Shown here: piece after piece, positions 40,357 to 47,862 of the stretch
Position numbering within the stretch: position 1 is the first letter of the stretch
How the letters are laid out: every line of letters begins with the position of its first letter
Source: Nonomuraea turcica
GTDB taxonomy: Bacteria > Actinomycetota > Actinomycetes > Streptosporangiales > Streptosporangiaceae
NCBI RefSeq assembly: GCF_030718205.1
Contig: NZ_JAUZQF010000013.1
Location: 124,001 to 188,000, forward strand
DNA length: 64,000 nt
Direction of reading: 5' to 3'
The notes under the pieces: generated by a model
Seen by the model: only the letters and a program-made list of their open reading frames with translations
What the model was told of the DNA's origin: nothing
Databases searched by the model: none
Position numbers and translations under genes: made by a program

Positions 40357-40959
40357 GTGACCACCTATGGACTGTTGATCTTCGATGAGGCCGAGGAGCT
40401 GGACTTCGTGGGCCCCTGGGAGGTGTTCACCTGCTCGTCGCGGGTGCGGGCCGGTGCCGACACGGCAGTGCTCGTCGCCGAACGGCCCGATCCGGTGCGC
40501 TGCGCCAAGGGCATGCGGGTCCTGCCCGATCACACCCTTGACGACCACCCGCCGCTGGACGTGCTGCTGGTGCCGGGCGGCCAGGGTGCGCGCGAGGTCC
40601 AGGTGCACAACGCGGCGGTGAAGGGCTGGATCGCCAAGACCGCCGCGCAGGCCACGTGGGTCAGCAGCGTGTGCACCGGCGCGCTGCTCGTGCACGCCGC
40701 CGGACCGGGGCGCGGGCGCCGCATGGCCACGCACTGGGCCTTTGAGGACGCGCTGGAGGAGCAGGGCGACGTCACAGTCGTCCGCGACGCCCGCTACGTC
40801 GTGGACGGCAACCTCGTCAGCAGCCAGGGCGTGTCGGCCGGGATCGACAGCGCGTTGTGGTTGATCGGACGGCTGCACGGGCGCGAACACGCCCGCGCGG
40901 TGCGCCGCCACATCCAGTACGACCCCGCGCCTCCGTACCTGGCCGACGAGCCGAGCTAG
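40357..40959 (+). CDS. DJ-1/PfpI family protein
   Basis: A 200-residue single-domain protein with the nucleophile-elbow Cys in SSVCTGALL and an acidic residue early (FDEAEELDFVGPWE). This resembles isonitrile hydratase-type members of the family. It is in an operon with the GlxA-type regulator. Its TAG stop straddles the left boundary of an IS630-like element: the TA is the target duplication and the G is the first base of the inverted repeat. Confidence 0.85.
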   Translation: MTTYGLLIFDEAEELDFVGPWEVFTCSSRVRAGADTAVLVAERPDPVRCAKGMRVLPDHTLDDHPPLDVLLVPGGQGAREVQVHNAAVKGWIAKTAAQATWVSSVCTGALLVHAAGPGRGRRMATHWAFEDALEEQGDVTVVRDARYVVDGNLVSSQGVSAGIDSALWLIGRLHGREHARAVRRHIQYDPAPPYLADEPS

Positions 40960-41033
40960 TGCGTTGACCACATATGTTCACCGGTCTGATGACACGCCGT
41001 TCGAGGTCTATGGCGGGTGTGCCGGGGGCCCCA
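40959..41033 (+). repeat. Outer left end of the element
   Basis: About 75 bases that recur nearly base for base at 41591-41666, differing at only a few positions. The first 26 bases are the terminal inverted repeat. A 10-base-stem hairpin (CCCCACCACT with AGTGGTGGGG, 41029-41055) lies at the junction with the DinB leader and could insulate it from outside transcription. Confidence 0.75.
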
Positions 41034-41074
41034 CCACTTAGCCCGAGTGGTGGGGCAGCTGTTACGTTCCGGGC

Positions 41075-41572
41075 ATGAAAAGAGTCCCGTTCACCGGCGG
41101 TGAGAAGGAAAGCCTCCAGGCCAGCATGGGCCGGCATCGCGACGCGGTGCTGTGGAAGGTCGAGGGCCTGGACGACGAGGCGCTGCGACGCCCCATGACC
41201 CCGTCGGGGACGAACCTCCTGGGCCTGGTCAAGCATCTGGCGGCCGTCGAGTACTGGTGGTTCGCCGACACGTTCGGGCAGGAGCACGAGGAGCTCCCGT
41301 TCGACGACGATGACGAGGACGCCGACCTGCGCGTCGACCCGGGCGAGACCACGGCCGACGTCCTCGCCTTCTACGCCCGCGCCCGCGCGTCCTCGGACGA
41401 GGTCATCGAGAAGTTCGGCCTCGAGGACCTCGGCACCAACGAGCGCGGCGAGAGGATGACGCTGCGCTGGGTGCTCATCCACATGATCGAGGAGACCGCC
41501 CGGCACGTCGGCCACATGGACATCGTGCGCGAGCTCATCGACGGCGCGAGCGGCGACCACCAGCGCGCCTAG
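41075..41572 (+). CDS. DinB-family protein (DUF664-like)
   Basis: A 165-residue four-helix-bundle protein. Likely metal histidines are in LVKHLAAVEYWWF and ETARHVGHMDIV. This is the actinobacterial DinB/DUF664 group, related to mycothiol-dependent transferases. ATG 41075 gives the usual N-terminus. The gene lies wholly inside the IS630-like unit between two left ends, so it looks like captured cargo. Its natural substrate is unknown. Confidence 0.85.
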   Translation: MKRVPFTGGEKESLQASMGRHRDAVLWKVEGLDDEALRRPMTPSGTNLLGLVKHLAAVEYWWFADTFGQEHEELPFDDDDEDADLRVDPGETTADVLAFYARARASSDEVIEKFGLEDLGTNERGERMTLRWVLIHMIEETARHVGHMDIVRELIDGASGDHQRA

Positions 41573-41590
41573 CTTGCTGCAGCGCCCCTG

Positions 41591-41666
41591 GTGCGTTGAC
41601 CACATACGTTCACCGGTCTGGTGACACGCCGTTCGAGGTCTATGGCGGGTGTGCCGGGTGGCCCCA
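41591..41666 (+). repeat. Inner left end of the element
   Basis: Begins GTGCGTTGACCACATACG and is the direct repeat of 40959-41033. It is preceded by CTG, not TA, so it is an internal boundary. It stands 42 bases before the transposase start codon and would be the left end of the original single IS (41591-42510, 920 bases). Confidence 0.7.
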
Positions 41667-41707
41667 CTGTCGATGGCAACGTGACCGTTGTCGAGGTGGG
41701 TGTGTGG

Positions 41708-42477
41708 ATGGCAGAACCAGTCAGAGCGCGGCGGCTGACCGATCAGGAGGGGCGGAAGCTGCAGCAGATCGTGCGGCGGGGCAAGCATGAGTCGATCCGG
41801 GTTCGCCGGGCGATGATCATCATGGCGTCGGCGTCGGGGACCACTGTCCCGGCGATCGCGCACCTGGTCGCGGCGCATGAGGACACCGTCCGGGACGTCA
41901 TCCATGCCTTCAACGAGCGGGGCTGGCCGCGCTGGACCCTAACTGGGCGGGAGGCCGTCCCCGCCAGATCAGCAGCGCCGACGAGGACTACATCGTCGCG
42001 GCGGCCACCACTCGCCCGGCCAAGCTGGGACGCCGGTTCACGCACTGGAGCCCGCCAGATCCTGCGCAGCCGGGGCGTCTCCTTCCAGCGCACGTACGTG
42101 CAAGGAGTTCAAAGATCCTGACAAGGACGCCAAGCTGGACCGGATCGAGGAGGTGACCAGCCGGTTCCCCGACCGGTGCTTCGCCTTCGACCAGTTCGGT
42201 CCGCTGTCGATCCGGCCCTGCCACGGCACCTGCTGGGCGCAGGAGGGCAAACCTGACCGGCTGCCGGCGACCTATCACCGCACCCACGGTGTCCGCTACT
42301 TCCACGGCTGCTACTCGCGCGGCGACGACCAGTTGTGGGGCGTGACGCGGCGACGCAAGGGCGGTGACCACTCCCTGGCCGCGTTCAAGTCGATCCGGGC
42401 GGCCCGTCCCGACGGCGCCCCGATCTACGTGATCTGCGCCAGCAACGCTGGGGCCGCCCACGCCCCAAGGCCGCATG
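41708..42477 (+). pseudogene. Degenerate IS630-family transposase
   Basis: From ATG 41708 the N-terminal HTH region is intact (MAEPVRARRLTDQEGRKL, IAHLVAAHEDTVRDVIHAF). The frame is then lost near 41940, and the catalytic part resumes in another frame (RFPDRCFAFDQFGPLSIRP with the first Asp, then YFHGCYSRGDDQLWG). The second acidic motif, normally like YVILDN, reads YVICASN, and the C-terminal third with the last catalytic acid is missing. It cannot encode an active enzyme. Confidence 0.8.
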
Positions 42478-42484
42478 ATCAAAC

Positions 42485-42510
42485 CCGGCGAACGTATGTG
42501 GTCAACGCAT
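42485..42510 (-). repeat. Right terminal inverted repeat
   Basis: Read on the minus strand it is ATGCGTTGACCACATACG followed by TTCGCCGG, the counterpart of both left ends. It abuts TA 42511-42512. Its last base and that TA form the stop codon of the acetamidase gene. Confidence 0.75.
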
Positions 42511-43619
42511 TAGCCGACGAAGATGTCCTCGGGCAGGAACGCCGACACCAGGAAGCTCGGCACGTCGACCAGCTGGCTGACCTTGAGGTCCACGGCGACG
42601 CTGCAGAGCGCGTACGCCTGCTGCGCGCTCCACCCCCGCTCCCCGAGATGGTCGATCATCTCGAGCAGCGCGTTACGTGCCGCCAGCGTCGCGTCCTCGG
42701 CTGCCACCTGCCCGTCCCGGCTCACCGACATCCCTGTGGTGGCGTAGAACCTGCGGGGCGCCGCGTACTCGGCGCTCACCCAGTAGTCGGTACGGGAGAA
42801 CCGCGGCCCCCTGATCCCCTTCTCGGCCGCCTCCCCGGCGTGCACCGCGAACCGAACCCGCAGCGTGGCGTTCATCTCGATGGCGGTCCCACAGGCCTCG
42901 CAGTCGCCCTGCGCGAAGTGTGCGTCCCCCGCCGAGAACAGCGCCCCCGGCGTGTCCACCGGCACGTACAGCCGGGTGCCCGCCCCGAGCTGCTTGATGT
43001 CCACGTTCCCAGCCTGCTCCCGCGGCGGGATCGTCCGCAGCCCCGCGGCACCGGCCTCCGCAGGCACCGCGCCGCCGGGCGACGGCGGCAGCACGAACCC
43101 GCCCCTCTCCAGCGCCGCCTGCTCACGAGCCGTGATCCTCGCCAGTGACGCGTGCCCGGGCGACAGGCCGATCGTGCCCATGAACGGCGCCGCCGGGATG
43201 CGCACGCCGGGCAGGTCGTCGGAGACCGCCCACCCGTCACCGAGCCGCCATCGCACCATGAACGGCTCGGGGAACACGTCCCGCAGGAACCCGAAGCCGG
43301 GGACCTGCACGGTGTAGCCGTACGAGTCGGGGACGATCTCCAGAATCTCGATCTCCAGCAGATCGCCCGGCTGCGCGCCCTCGACGTAGACCGGACCGGT
43401 AAGGGGGTGGACGACGTCGAGGTCCGGGGCCTCGACCGTCTTCAGCGTGGCATCCGGCCCCATCTGGCCGTCGAACGCGTCCCTCGTCTCCAGAATCACC
43501 TCATCGCCCGGCTCGCACCGCACGACGGGCGGGATGTCCGGATGCCGGCGGTTGTGCCCGGTCCCGGGCTCGTCGCGGAGGGGGAGGGCGGTATTGATGC
43601 GGATCTCATGTACGGCCAT
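42510..43619 (-). CDS. Acetamidase/formamidase family protein
   Basis: A 369-residue FmdA/AmdA-type amidohydrolase. Markers are GDEVILETRDAFDGQM near the N-terminus, the central NVDIKQLGAGTRLYVPV, and the GALFSAGDAHFAQGDCEACGTAIE segment that defines the family. ATG 43619 is preceded by AAGGGG. The frame is open for another ~50 codons upstream through a 9-base tandem repeat, which I do not count as coding. The stop was probably TAG before the IS insertion and is TAA now. Confidence 0.88.
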   Translation of the reverse strand: MAVHEIRINTALPLRDEPGTGHNRRHPDIPPVVRCEPGDEVILETRDAFDGQMGPDATLKTVEAPDLDVVHPLTGPVYVEGAQPGDLLEIEILEIVPDSYGYTVQVPGFGFLRDVFPEPFMVRWRLGDGWAVSDDLPGVRIPAAPFMGTIGLSPGHASLARITAREQAALERGGFVLPPSPGGAVPAEAGAAGLRTIPPREQAGNVDIKQLGAGTRLYVPVDTPGALFSAGDAHFAQGDCEACGTAIEMNATLRVRFAVHAGEAAEKGIRGPRFSRTDYWVSAEYAAPRRFYATTGMSVSRDGQVAAEDATLAARNALLEMIDHLGERGWSAQQAYALCSVAVDLKVSQLVDVPSFLVSAFLPEDIFVG

Positions 43620-43661
43620 GGCGACCCCTTGCGTGACATGTGTGAGCGTCACGCTCTGCCC

Positions 43662-43706
43662 GCCGATCCCGCCGATCCCGCCGATCCCGCCGATCCCGCC
43701 GATCCC
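43662..43706. repeat. 9-bp tandem repeat, five copies
   Basis: Five perfect copies of GCCGATCCC lie 43-87 bases upstream of the acetamidase start codon. Read on the minus strand they would encode (Gly-Ile-Gly)n in frame with it. Copy number could vary by slippage and change promoter or leader length. Confidence 0.8.
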
Positions 43707-43782
43707 GCCTGTCAAGCCCCGGGACCGGGTCCGCAAGCCGTCGGGGGACTGGGCCCACAGAACTCGATCCTTTAGCAACTTG

Positions 43783-43809
43783 AGTTGACTAAGTTGAACT
43801 TAGTCAACT
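43783..43809. promoter_or_regulatory. 27-bp perfect palindrome upstream of serine hydrolase
   Basis: AGTTGACTAAGTT - G - AACTTAGTCAACT, with 13-base arms and one central base. Outer GCAAC (43775) and GTTGC (43813) extend the symmetry. It lies 71 bases before the serine hydrolase start in an AT-rich promoter stretch. The size and symmetry suit a MarR- or TetR-type repressor; no such gene is adjacent. Confidence 0.7.
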
Positions 43810-43879
43810 ACGGTTGCTTACGGCTCAGGCGCGCGCCGTCGCCATGAATTCCGTACGCCACCCGAAAGGATTCGTTCTC

Positions 43880-45007
43880 ATGCGGGCCATCACCACCCGT
43901 GCAGCCCTCGGCCTGCTCATCGCCGCGGGAACGCTTACCGCGAGCCCCGCGGCCGCCACCCCCACCGACCCACAGACCCGACGTGTGCTGGACCAGGCCG
44001 TCACAGCAGGAGGCATCCCAGGCATCCTCGCCGAGATACGCCAGGGCGGGCGTCGCTGGCTCCACACCGCTGGCGTGGCCGACACCGAGACCGGGCGAAA
44101 GCGCCAGGCTGGGCACCGGTTCCGGATCGGCAGCGCCACCAAGGCATTCGTGGCCACCGTGATGCTCCAACTCGTGGCCGAAGGCAAGATGGATCTCGCC
44201 GACCCCGTCGACAAGTGGCTACCCGGCCTGGTCCGCGGCAACGGCCACGACGGCGCCGCGATCAGCGTCCGGCAACTGCTCAACCACACCAGCGGCATCT
44301 TCGATTACCTGCAGGACCAGGAAGCGGTCAATCGTCACCCCGCACCCACCCCGCGGCAACTGGTCGAGGTCGCGATGGCCCACCCGCCCGCCCTCCAGCC
44401 CGGCCAGGGCTGGCAGTACTCACAGACCAACTACGCCCTGGTCGGCATGATCATCGAGCGGGCGACCGGCGGCACACTGACGGACGAGATCTCGAAGCGG
44501 ATCACCCGTCCCCTCGGGCTGACCGGCACCTACCTCCCGCGCGGCGCCGACACCAAGATCCGGGGACCGCACTCACGGCACTACTCCAAGCTCCACCTGC
44601 CCGAACCCAACGCCAAGATCTACGACCTGACCGAGCTCAACCCGTCACCGTTCTGGGCCGCCGGCGGCATGATCTCCACGGTCGGAGACCTCAACCGCTT
44701 CTTCGGCGCCCTCCTGAGCGGCCGCCTCCTCCCGCCCAAGGTCCAGCGGGAGATGTTCACCACGGTCCCCACCAAGGACTGGGTCCCCAATGCGGCCTAC
44801 GGCCTGGGAGTCTCCTCGGTGAAGCTGTCGTGCGGGAGGACGGTCTGGGGGATGGGCGGGGCCATCTTCGGCTCGTGGTCGTACGCCTACGGCAGCCGTG
44901 AGGGCAGGCATCTGGTGGCGATCAACGTCAACGCCGACTGGGCCGGCGGCCCATGGAAGGACCCCATCGGGATCTTCACAGACGTCCTCGAAGTGGAATA
45001 CTGCTGA
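43880..45007 (+). CDS. Secreted serine hydrolase (beta-lactamase / D,D-peptidase fold)
   Basis: A 375-residue class C beta-lactamase-family protein. Signal peptide RAITTRAALGLLIAAGTLT ends at AAA. The SxxK motif is GSATKAF, the YxN motif is YSQTNYA, and WGMGGAIFGSWSYAYG is near the position of the third motif. This family includes D-alanyl-D-alanine carboxypeptidases and esterases. ATG 43880 follows GAAAGGA. A truncated, frameshifted copy of its C-terminal coding region lies at 47656. Confidence 0.87.
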   Translation: MRAITTRAALGLLIAAGTLTASPAAATPTDPQTRRVLDQAVTAGGIPGILAEIRQGGRRWLHTAGVADTETGRKRQAGHRFRIGSATKAFVATVMLQLVAEGKMDLADPVDKWLPGLVRGNGHDGAAISVRQLLNHTSGIFDYLQDQEAVNRHPAPTPRQLVEVAMAHPPALQPGQGWQYSQTNYALVGMIIERATGGTLTDEISKRITRPLGLTGTYLPRGADTKIRGPHSRHYSKLHLPEPNAKIYDLTELNPSPFWAAGGMISTVGDLNRFFGALLSGRLLPPKVQREMFTTVPTKDWVPNAAYGLGVSSVKLSCGRTVWGMGGAIFGSWSYAYGSREGRHLVAINVNADWAGGPWKDPIGIFTDVLEVEYC

Positions 45008-45141
45008 TATCCGGTGATATCCGGCCGAGCCTGCAGCCGTGCAAGAAACCCGCACCGGCAGAGGCGCCGTGCTCAAGTACATGCGCCCCGTTATGAATCC
45101 CTCTTCGGGAGGGGCGATCGCCCGGCACGGCGTTCTGCCGC

Positions 45142-46494
45142 CTACGCGCTTTGCCGAGTCGAGTGGGCAAGCCTGGCCGCCGCCTCAACCTTCGCCGCGT
45201 CGCGTTCGGGGTCGACCAGTAAGGCGAACAGCGCTCCTCCCACGATGGCGACACCGCCGGCCAGCATGAACACGGTGGCGTAGCCCTCGGCGAGCGTGCC
45301 CGCCGCTCGCGCCATGTCGAGGACGTGACCCGTGATCAATGGCCCGGTGGCGGCCAGGAGGCCGGCCACGGCCAATCCGGCCGAGAGCACGCTCCTTTGC
45401 TGTCCCGGTGGCACTATCAGCACGAGAGCCGGATTGAGCACGGCGTTGACGCTGATGGCCAGTCCATAGCCCAGCATCAGCAGGACGAACGGCACCACCG
45501 GCCCGGAGGCGAGCGGCAGGGCGGCGAGAAACGCGCCGCCCAGCGCGAGCAGCACACCGCCCCACAGCCCGCGGGCGCGGCGGGCCGACATCCCCCTCCT
45601 GAGCATTCGGTCGCTCCATGCGCCGTACCCGTACAGGAACACCATGGCGGTGATACTCGGGACGCCGAACAGCGAGCCCGCGGCCACCGCGGAGAAGCCC
45701 AGGCTCACCTGGAAGTAGGACGGCAGCCAGGTGAGGACGACGATCGCGAGCATCGCCACCGCGGTGTACGCGGCCACGAAACCGGCGAACGTGCCCGTCA
45801 GCAGGATAGAGCGAAGCGGCGCACGCGATCCGGTTTCCGCGACGGTCTCGGCGGCCGCCGCCTGGCCATGTGGCCCCTCTCGCCCGATCAACAGCCAGCC
45901 CACGCCCCAGGCGAAGCCCAGGAGGGCGACGGCGAGGAATCCGGCCTCCCAGCTGAAGGCGGCGATGACGAAGGCCAGAGGTGGGGCGAAGAGTAGTTTG
46001 CCGAAGGAAGCTCCAGTCGTGAGCAATGCCGTGGGCAAGCCGCGCCGCTCGTTCGGCCACCAGGTGTAGGCGGTGGCGTACGCCGCCGGTGCCGCAGGGC
46101 CCTCGGCCGCGCCGAGCATGAACCGCGTCGCCAGGAGCAGCGTGCCGGAGGCGGCGAAGACGATCGGCAACTGGAGCAGCGACCAGATGACGACGACCGC
46201 GAAGAGGGTGACTTTGACGGGCAGCCGGTCGGCCACCAGGGCGTACAGGAGTGCCGAGAGCGGACCGAGCAGGCCTGCGGCGCTGCTGATGGCGCCGAAC
46301 TCGGCTGCCGAGAGCCCGAGATCGGTCATGGCCGGCTGGGCGACGAGCCCGAGGATCGCCTTGTCCAGATAAGAGATCAGCATGACGCCGAGCAGCATCA
46401 CCGTCATGCTCCAGGCCGGCACCGGACGAGGCTTGGTCGCGGTGATCGGCGCGGTGATCGGCTCGCGCTGCGGCAGAACATGCTCGCTCACCAT
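45142..46494 (-). CDS. MFS transporter, ACS-like
   Basis: A 450-residue 12-TM protein. The first helix carries SYLDKAILGLVAQP, and the loop region has LGAAEGPAAPAAYATAYTWWPNERRG, the pattern of the anion:cation symporter family that takes up organic acids and sugar acids. GGAGG precedes ATG 46494. It is 29 bases downstream of the aldo/keto reductase and probably shares its transcript. The interval 45008-45141 has only short GATATCCGG direct repeats. Confidence 0.85.
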   Translation of the reverse strand: MVSEHVLPQREPITAPITATKPRPVPAWSMTVMLLGVMLISYLDKAILGLVAQPAMTDLGLSAAEFGAISSAAGLLGPLSALLYALVADRLPVKVTLFAVVVIWSLLQLPIVFAASGTLLLATRFMLGAAEGPAAPAAYATAYTWWPNERRGLPTALLTTGASFGKLLFAPPLAFVIAAFSWEAGFLAVALLGFAWGVGWLLIGREGPHGQAAAAETVAETGSRAPLRSILLTGTFAGFVAAYTAVAMLAIVVLTWLPSYFQVSLGFSAVAAGSLFGVPSITAMVFLYGYGAWSDRMLRRGMSARRARGLWGGVLLALGGAFLAALPLASGPVVPFVLLMLGYGLAISVNAVLNPALVLIVPPGQQRSVLSAGLAVAGLLAATGPLITGHVLDMARAAGTLAEGYATVFMLAGGVAIVGGALFALLVDPERDAAKVEAAARLAHSTRQSA

Positions 46495-46523
46495 GATGGG
46501 CTCCTCCCTGCGCCGCGGCAGGC

Positions 46524-47510
46524 TCAGCCGTTGACGAAGGTGAGGCTGGTCGCGTCGTAGCGGGTGCCCGCGACCTGCTCGGGCGGGGCGGCGGCCTCGA
46601 TGGCGGCGAGGTCTTCGGTGGACAGCTCAACGTCCAGGGCCGCGAGGTTCTCCTCCAGGTACCGCTGCCGCCGGGTGCCGGGGATCGGTACCACGTCGTC
46701 GCCCCGGTGCTGGACCCAGGCCAGGGCGAGCTGACCCGCGGTGACGCCCTTCGCCGCGGCCAGCTCGTTCAGCTTCGCGACGATCGCCAGGTTCCGTTCG
46801 AGGTTGCCGTCGGCGAAACGCGGCTGGCTGCGCCGCACGTCGGTCTCCGCCAGCCCTTCGACCGAGCTGTACCGGCCGGTCAGGAAGTCGCGCCCGAGCG
46901 GGGAGAACGGGACCAGGCCGATGCCAAGATCGCGGCAGACCGGGGCGATCTCCGCCTCCAGGTCGCGGGTCCACAGCGACCACTCGCTCTGCAACGCGGC
47001 GATCGGGTGCACCGCGTGCGCCCGCCGGATGGTTCGCGCGCCAGCCTCGGACAGCCCGAGGTGGCGGACCTTCCCGGCCCGCACCAGCTCGGCCATGGCG
47101 CCGACGGTTTCCTCGATCGGGACCTGCGGATCGACCCGGTGCTGGTAGTAGAGGTCGATGTGGTCGATCCCGAGCCGGCGCAGCGACGCCTCGCACGCCT
47201 GCCGCACGTAGGCGGCGTCGCCGCGGATCCGGGTGGGCTCACCCAGGCGGTTGGCGAACCCGAACTTCGTGGCCAGCACCACCTCGTCGCGGCGCCCAGC
47301 GATGGCCCGTCCGATCAGTTGCTCGTTGTGCCCGGCGCCGTAGAAGTCGGAGGTGTCCAGAAAGGTCACGCCGAGGTCGAGGGCGTGGCGCAGCGTGGCG
47401 ATCGACTGCGCGTCGTCGGCGGCGCCGTAGGCGTGGCTCATGCCCATGCACCCCAGGCCCTGCGCGGAGACCGCCAGTTCGCCTAGGTGCCGGGTGGGGA
47501 CGTCGGTCAT
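46524..47510 (-). CDS. Aldo/keto reductase
   Basis: A 328-residue NADPH-dependent (beta/alpha)8 reductase. Catalytic Asp and Tyr are in FLDTSDFYGAGHNEQLIG, Lys in VVLATKFGF, and His in YYQHRVDP. The cofactor C-terminal motif is PIPGTRRQRYLEENL. ATG 47510 has AGGAGG. This yeast/bacterial AKR13-like group is often induced by MerR-type activators in response to carbonyls, and a matching promoter is visible upstream. Confidence 0.9.
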   Translation of the reverse strand: MTDVPTRHLGELAVSAQGLGCMGMSHAYGAADDAQSIATLRHALDLGVTFLDTSDFYGAGHNEQLIGRAIAGRRDEVVLATKFGFANRLGEPTRIRGDAAYVRQACEASLRRLGIDHIDLYYQHRVDPQVPIEETVGAMAELVRAGKVRHLGLSEAGARTIRRAHAVHPIAALQSEWSLWTRDLEAEIAPVCRDLGIGLVPFSPLGRDFLTGRYSSVEGLAETDVRRSQPRFADGNLERNLAIVAKLNELAAAKGVTAGQLALAWVQHRGDDVVPIPGTRRQRYLEENLAALDVELSTEDLAAIEAAAPPEQVAGTRYDATSLTFVNG

Positions 47511-47545
47511 GCTGCTGCCTCCTGGGCTCGGAACCATTTGCCCAG

Positions 47546-47576
47546 ACGCTAGGGGTTAGAGCGCGCTCCAAGTCAA
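47546..47576 (-). promoter_or_regulatory. MerR-type promoter for aldo/keto reductase
   Basis: On the minus strand, TTGACT (-35) and TAGCGT (-10) are separated by 19 bases. The spacer holds TTGGAGCGCGCTCTAA, an inverted repeat with one mismatch. This is the MerR promoter geometry and resembles SoxR/NmlR-like sites. No merR gene is adjacent. Confidence 0.7.
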
Positions 47577-47655
47577 CGTCATCACCGGCCCTTTGTGGCG
47601 CAGGCACGTTGTCCGGGCAGGATCGGCGTCATGCTGGCTGAGCTGCACCTTCACC

Positions 47656-47790
47656 CTGGGCGTCTCCTCAGTGACGTTGTCGTGCGGCACGACGACGGTC
47701 GGGGGATGGGCGGCGCCATCTTCGGCTCGTGGTCGTACGCCTACGGCAGCCGTGATGACAAGCAGCTGGTGGGCCGGTCGGGCCGCCGTG
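47656..47790 (+). pseudogene. Relic of a serine hydrolase C-terminus
   Basis: The sequence tracks 44806-44935 of the intact hydrolase closely (LGVSSVTLSCG ... then, after a frame change, GMGGAIFGSWSYAYGSRD). Both the upstream catalytic part and a stop-matched end are missing. It lies in the otherwise empty 352-base interval between the aldo/keto reductase and the Fic gene. Confidence 0.75.
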
Positions 47791-47820
47791 GCGGGCCGTT
47801 TCCTTTCACGAAAGCTCCGG

Positions 47821-47851
47821 CAATGAAAGGATACGGATTATCCTTTCATTG
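47821..47851. promoter_or_regulatory. 31-bp palindrome before fic gene
   Basis: CAATGAAAGGATA - CGGAT - TATCCTTTCATTG, 13-base perfect arms. A further half-site GAAAGATAATCC lies in the first codons of the Fic gene (47865). It is AT-rich against the surroundings and sits 12 bases before the start codon, so it is placed to control transcription or fold in the leader. Confidence 0.65.
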
Positions 47852-47862
47852 AGAGGGCCTGA

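Larger units (their letters stand above)
40959..42510. mobile_element. IS630-like element with DinB cargo and degenerate transposase
   Basis: The element is 1552 bases and flanked by TA on both sides (40957-40958 and 42511-42512), the IS630/Tc1-type duplication. The terminal inverted repeats are GTGCGTTGACCACATATG... and, read inward from the right, ATGCGTTGACCACATACG..., matching at 23 of 26 positions. Inside are a DinB-family gene, a second internal copy of the left end at 41591, and a broken transposase. The internal copy has no flanking TA, so the outer ends define the transposed unit. Confidence 0.75.

Noticed and set aside
41029..41055. Hairpin read as the DJ-1 gene terminator displaced by an IS
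   Set aside because: It lies inside the outer boundary of the TA-flanked unit and overlaps its left-end repeat, so it belongs to the element.
43662..43706. Possible CRISPR-like array
   Set aside because: Units are nine bases with no spacers, so this is a simple tandem repeat.
45008..45141. GATATCCGG direct repeats after the serine hydrolase
   Set aside because: Only two nine-base copies side by side, with no symmetry or further copies; too little to support a function.
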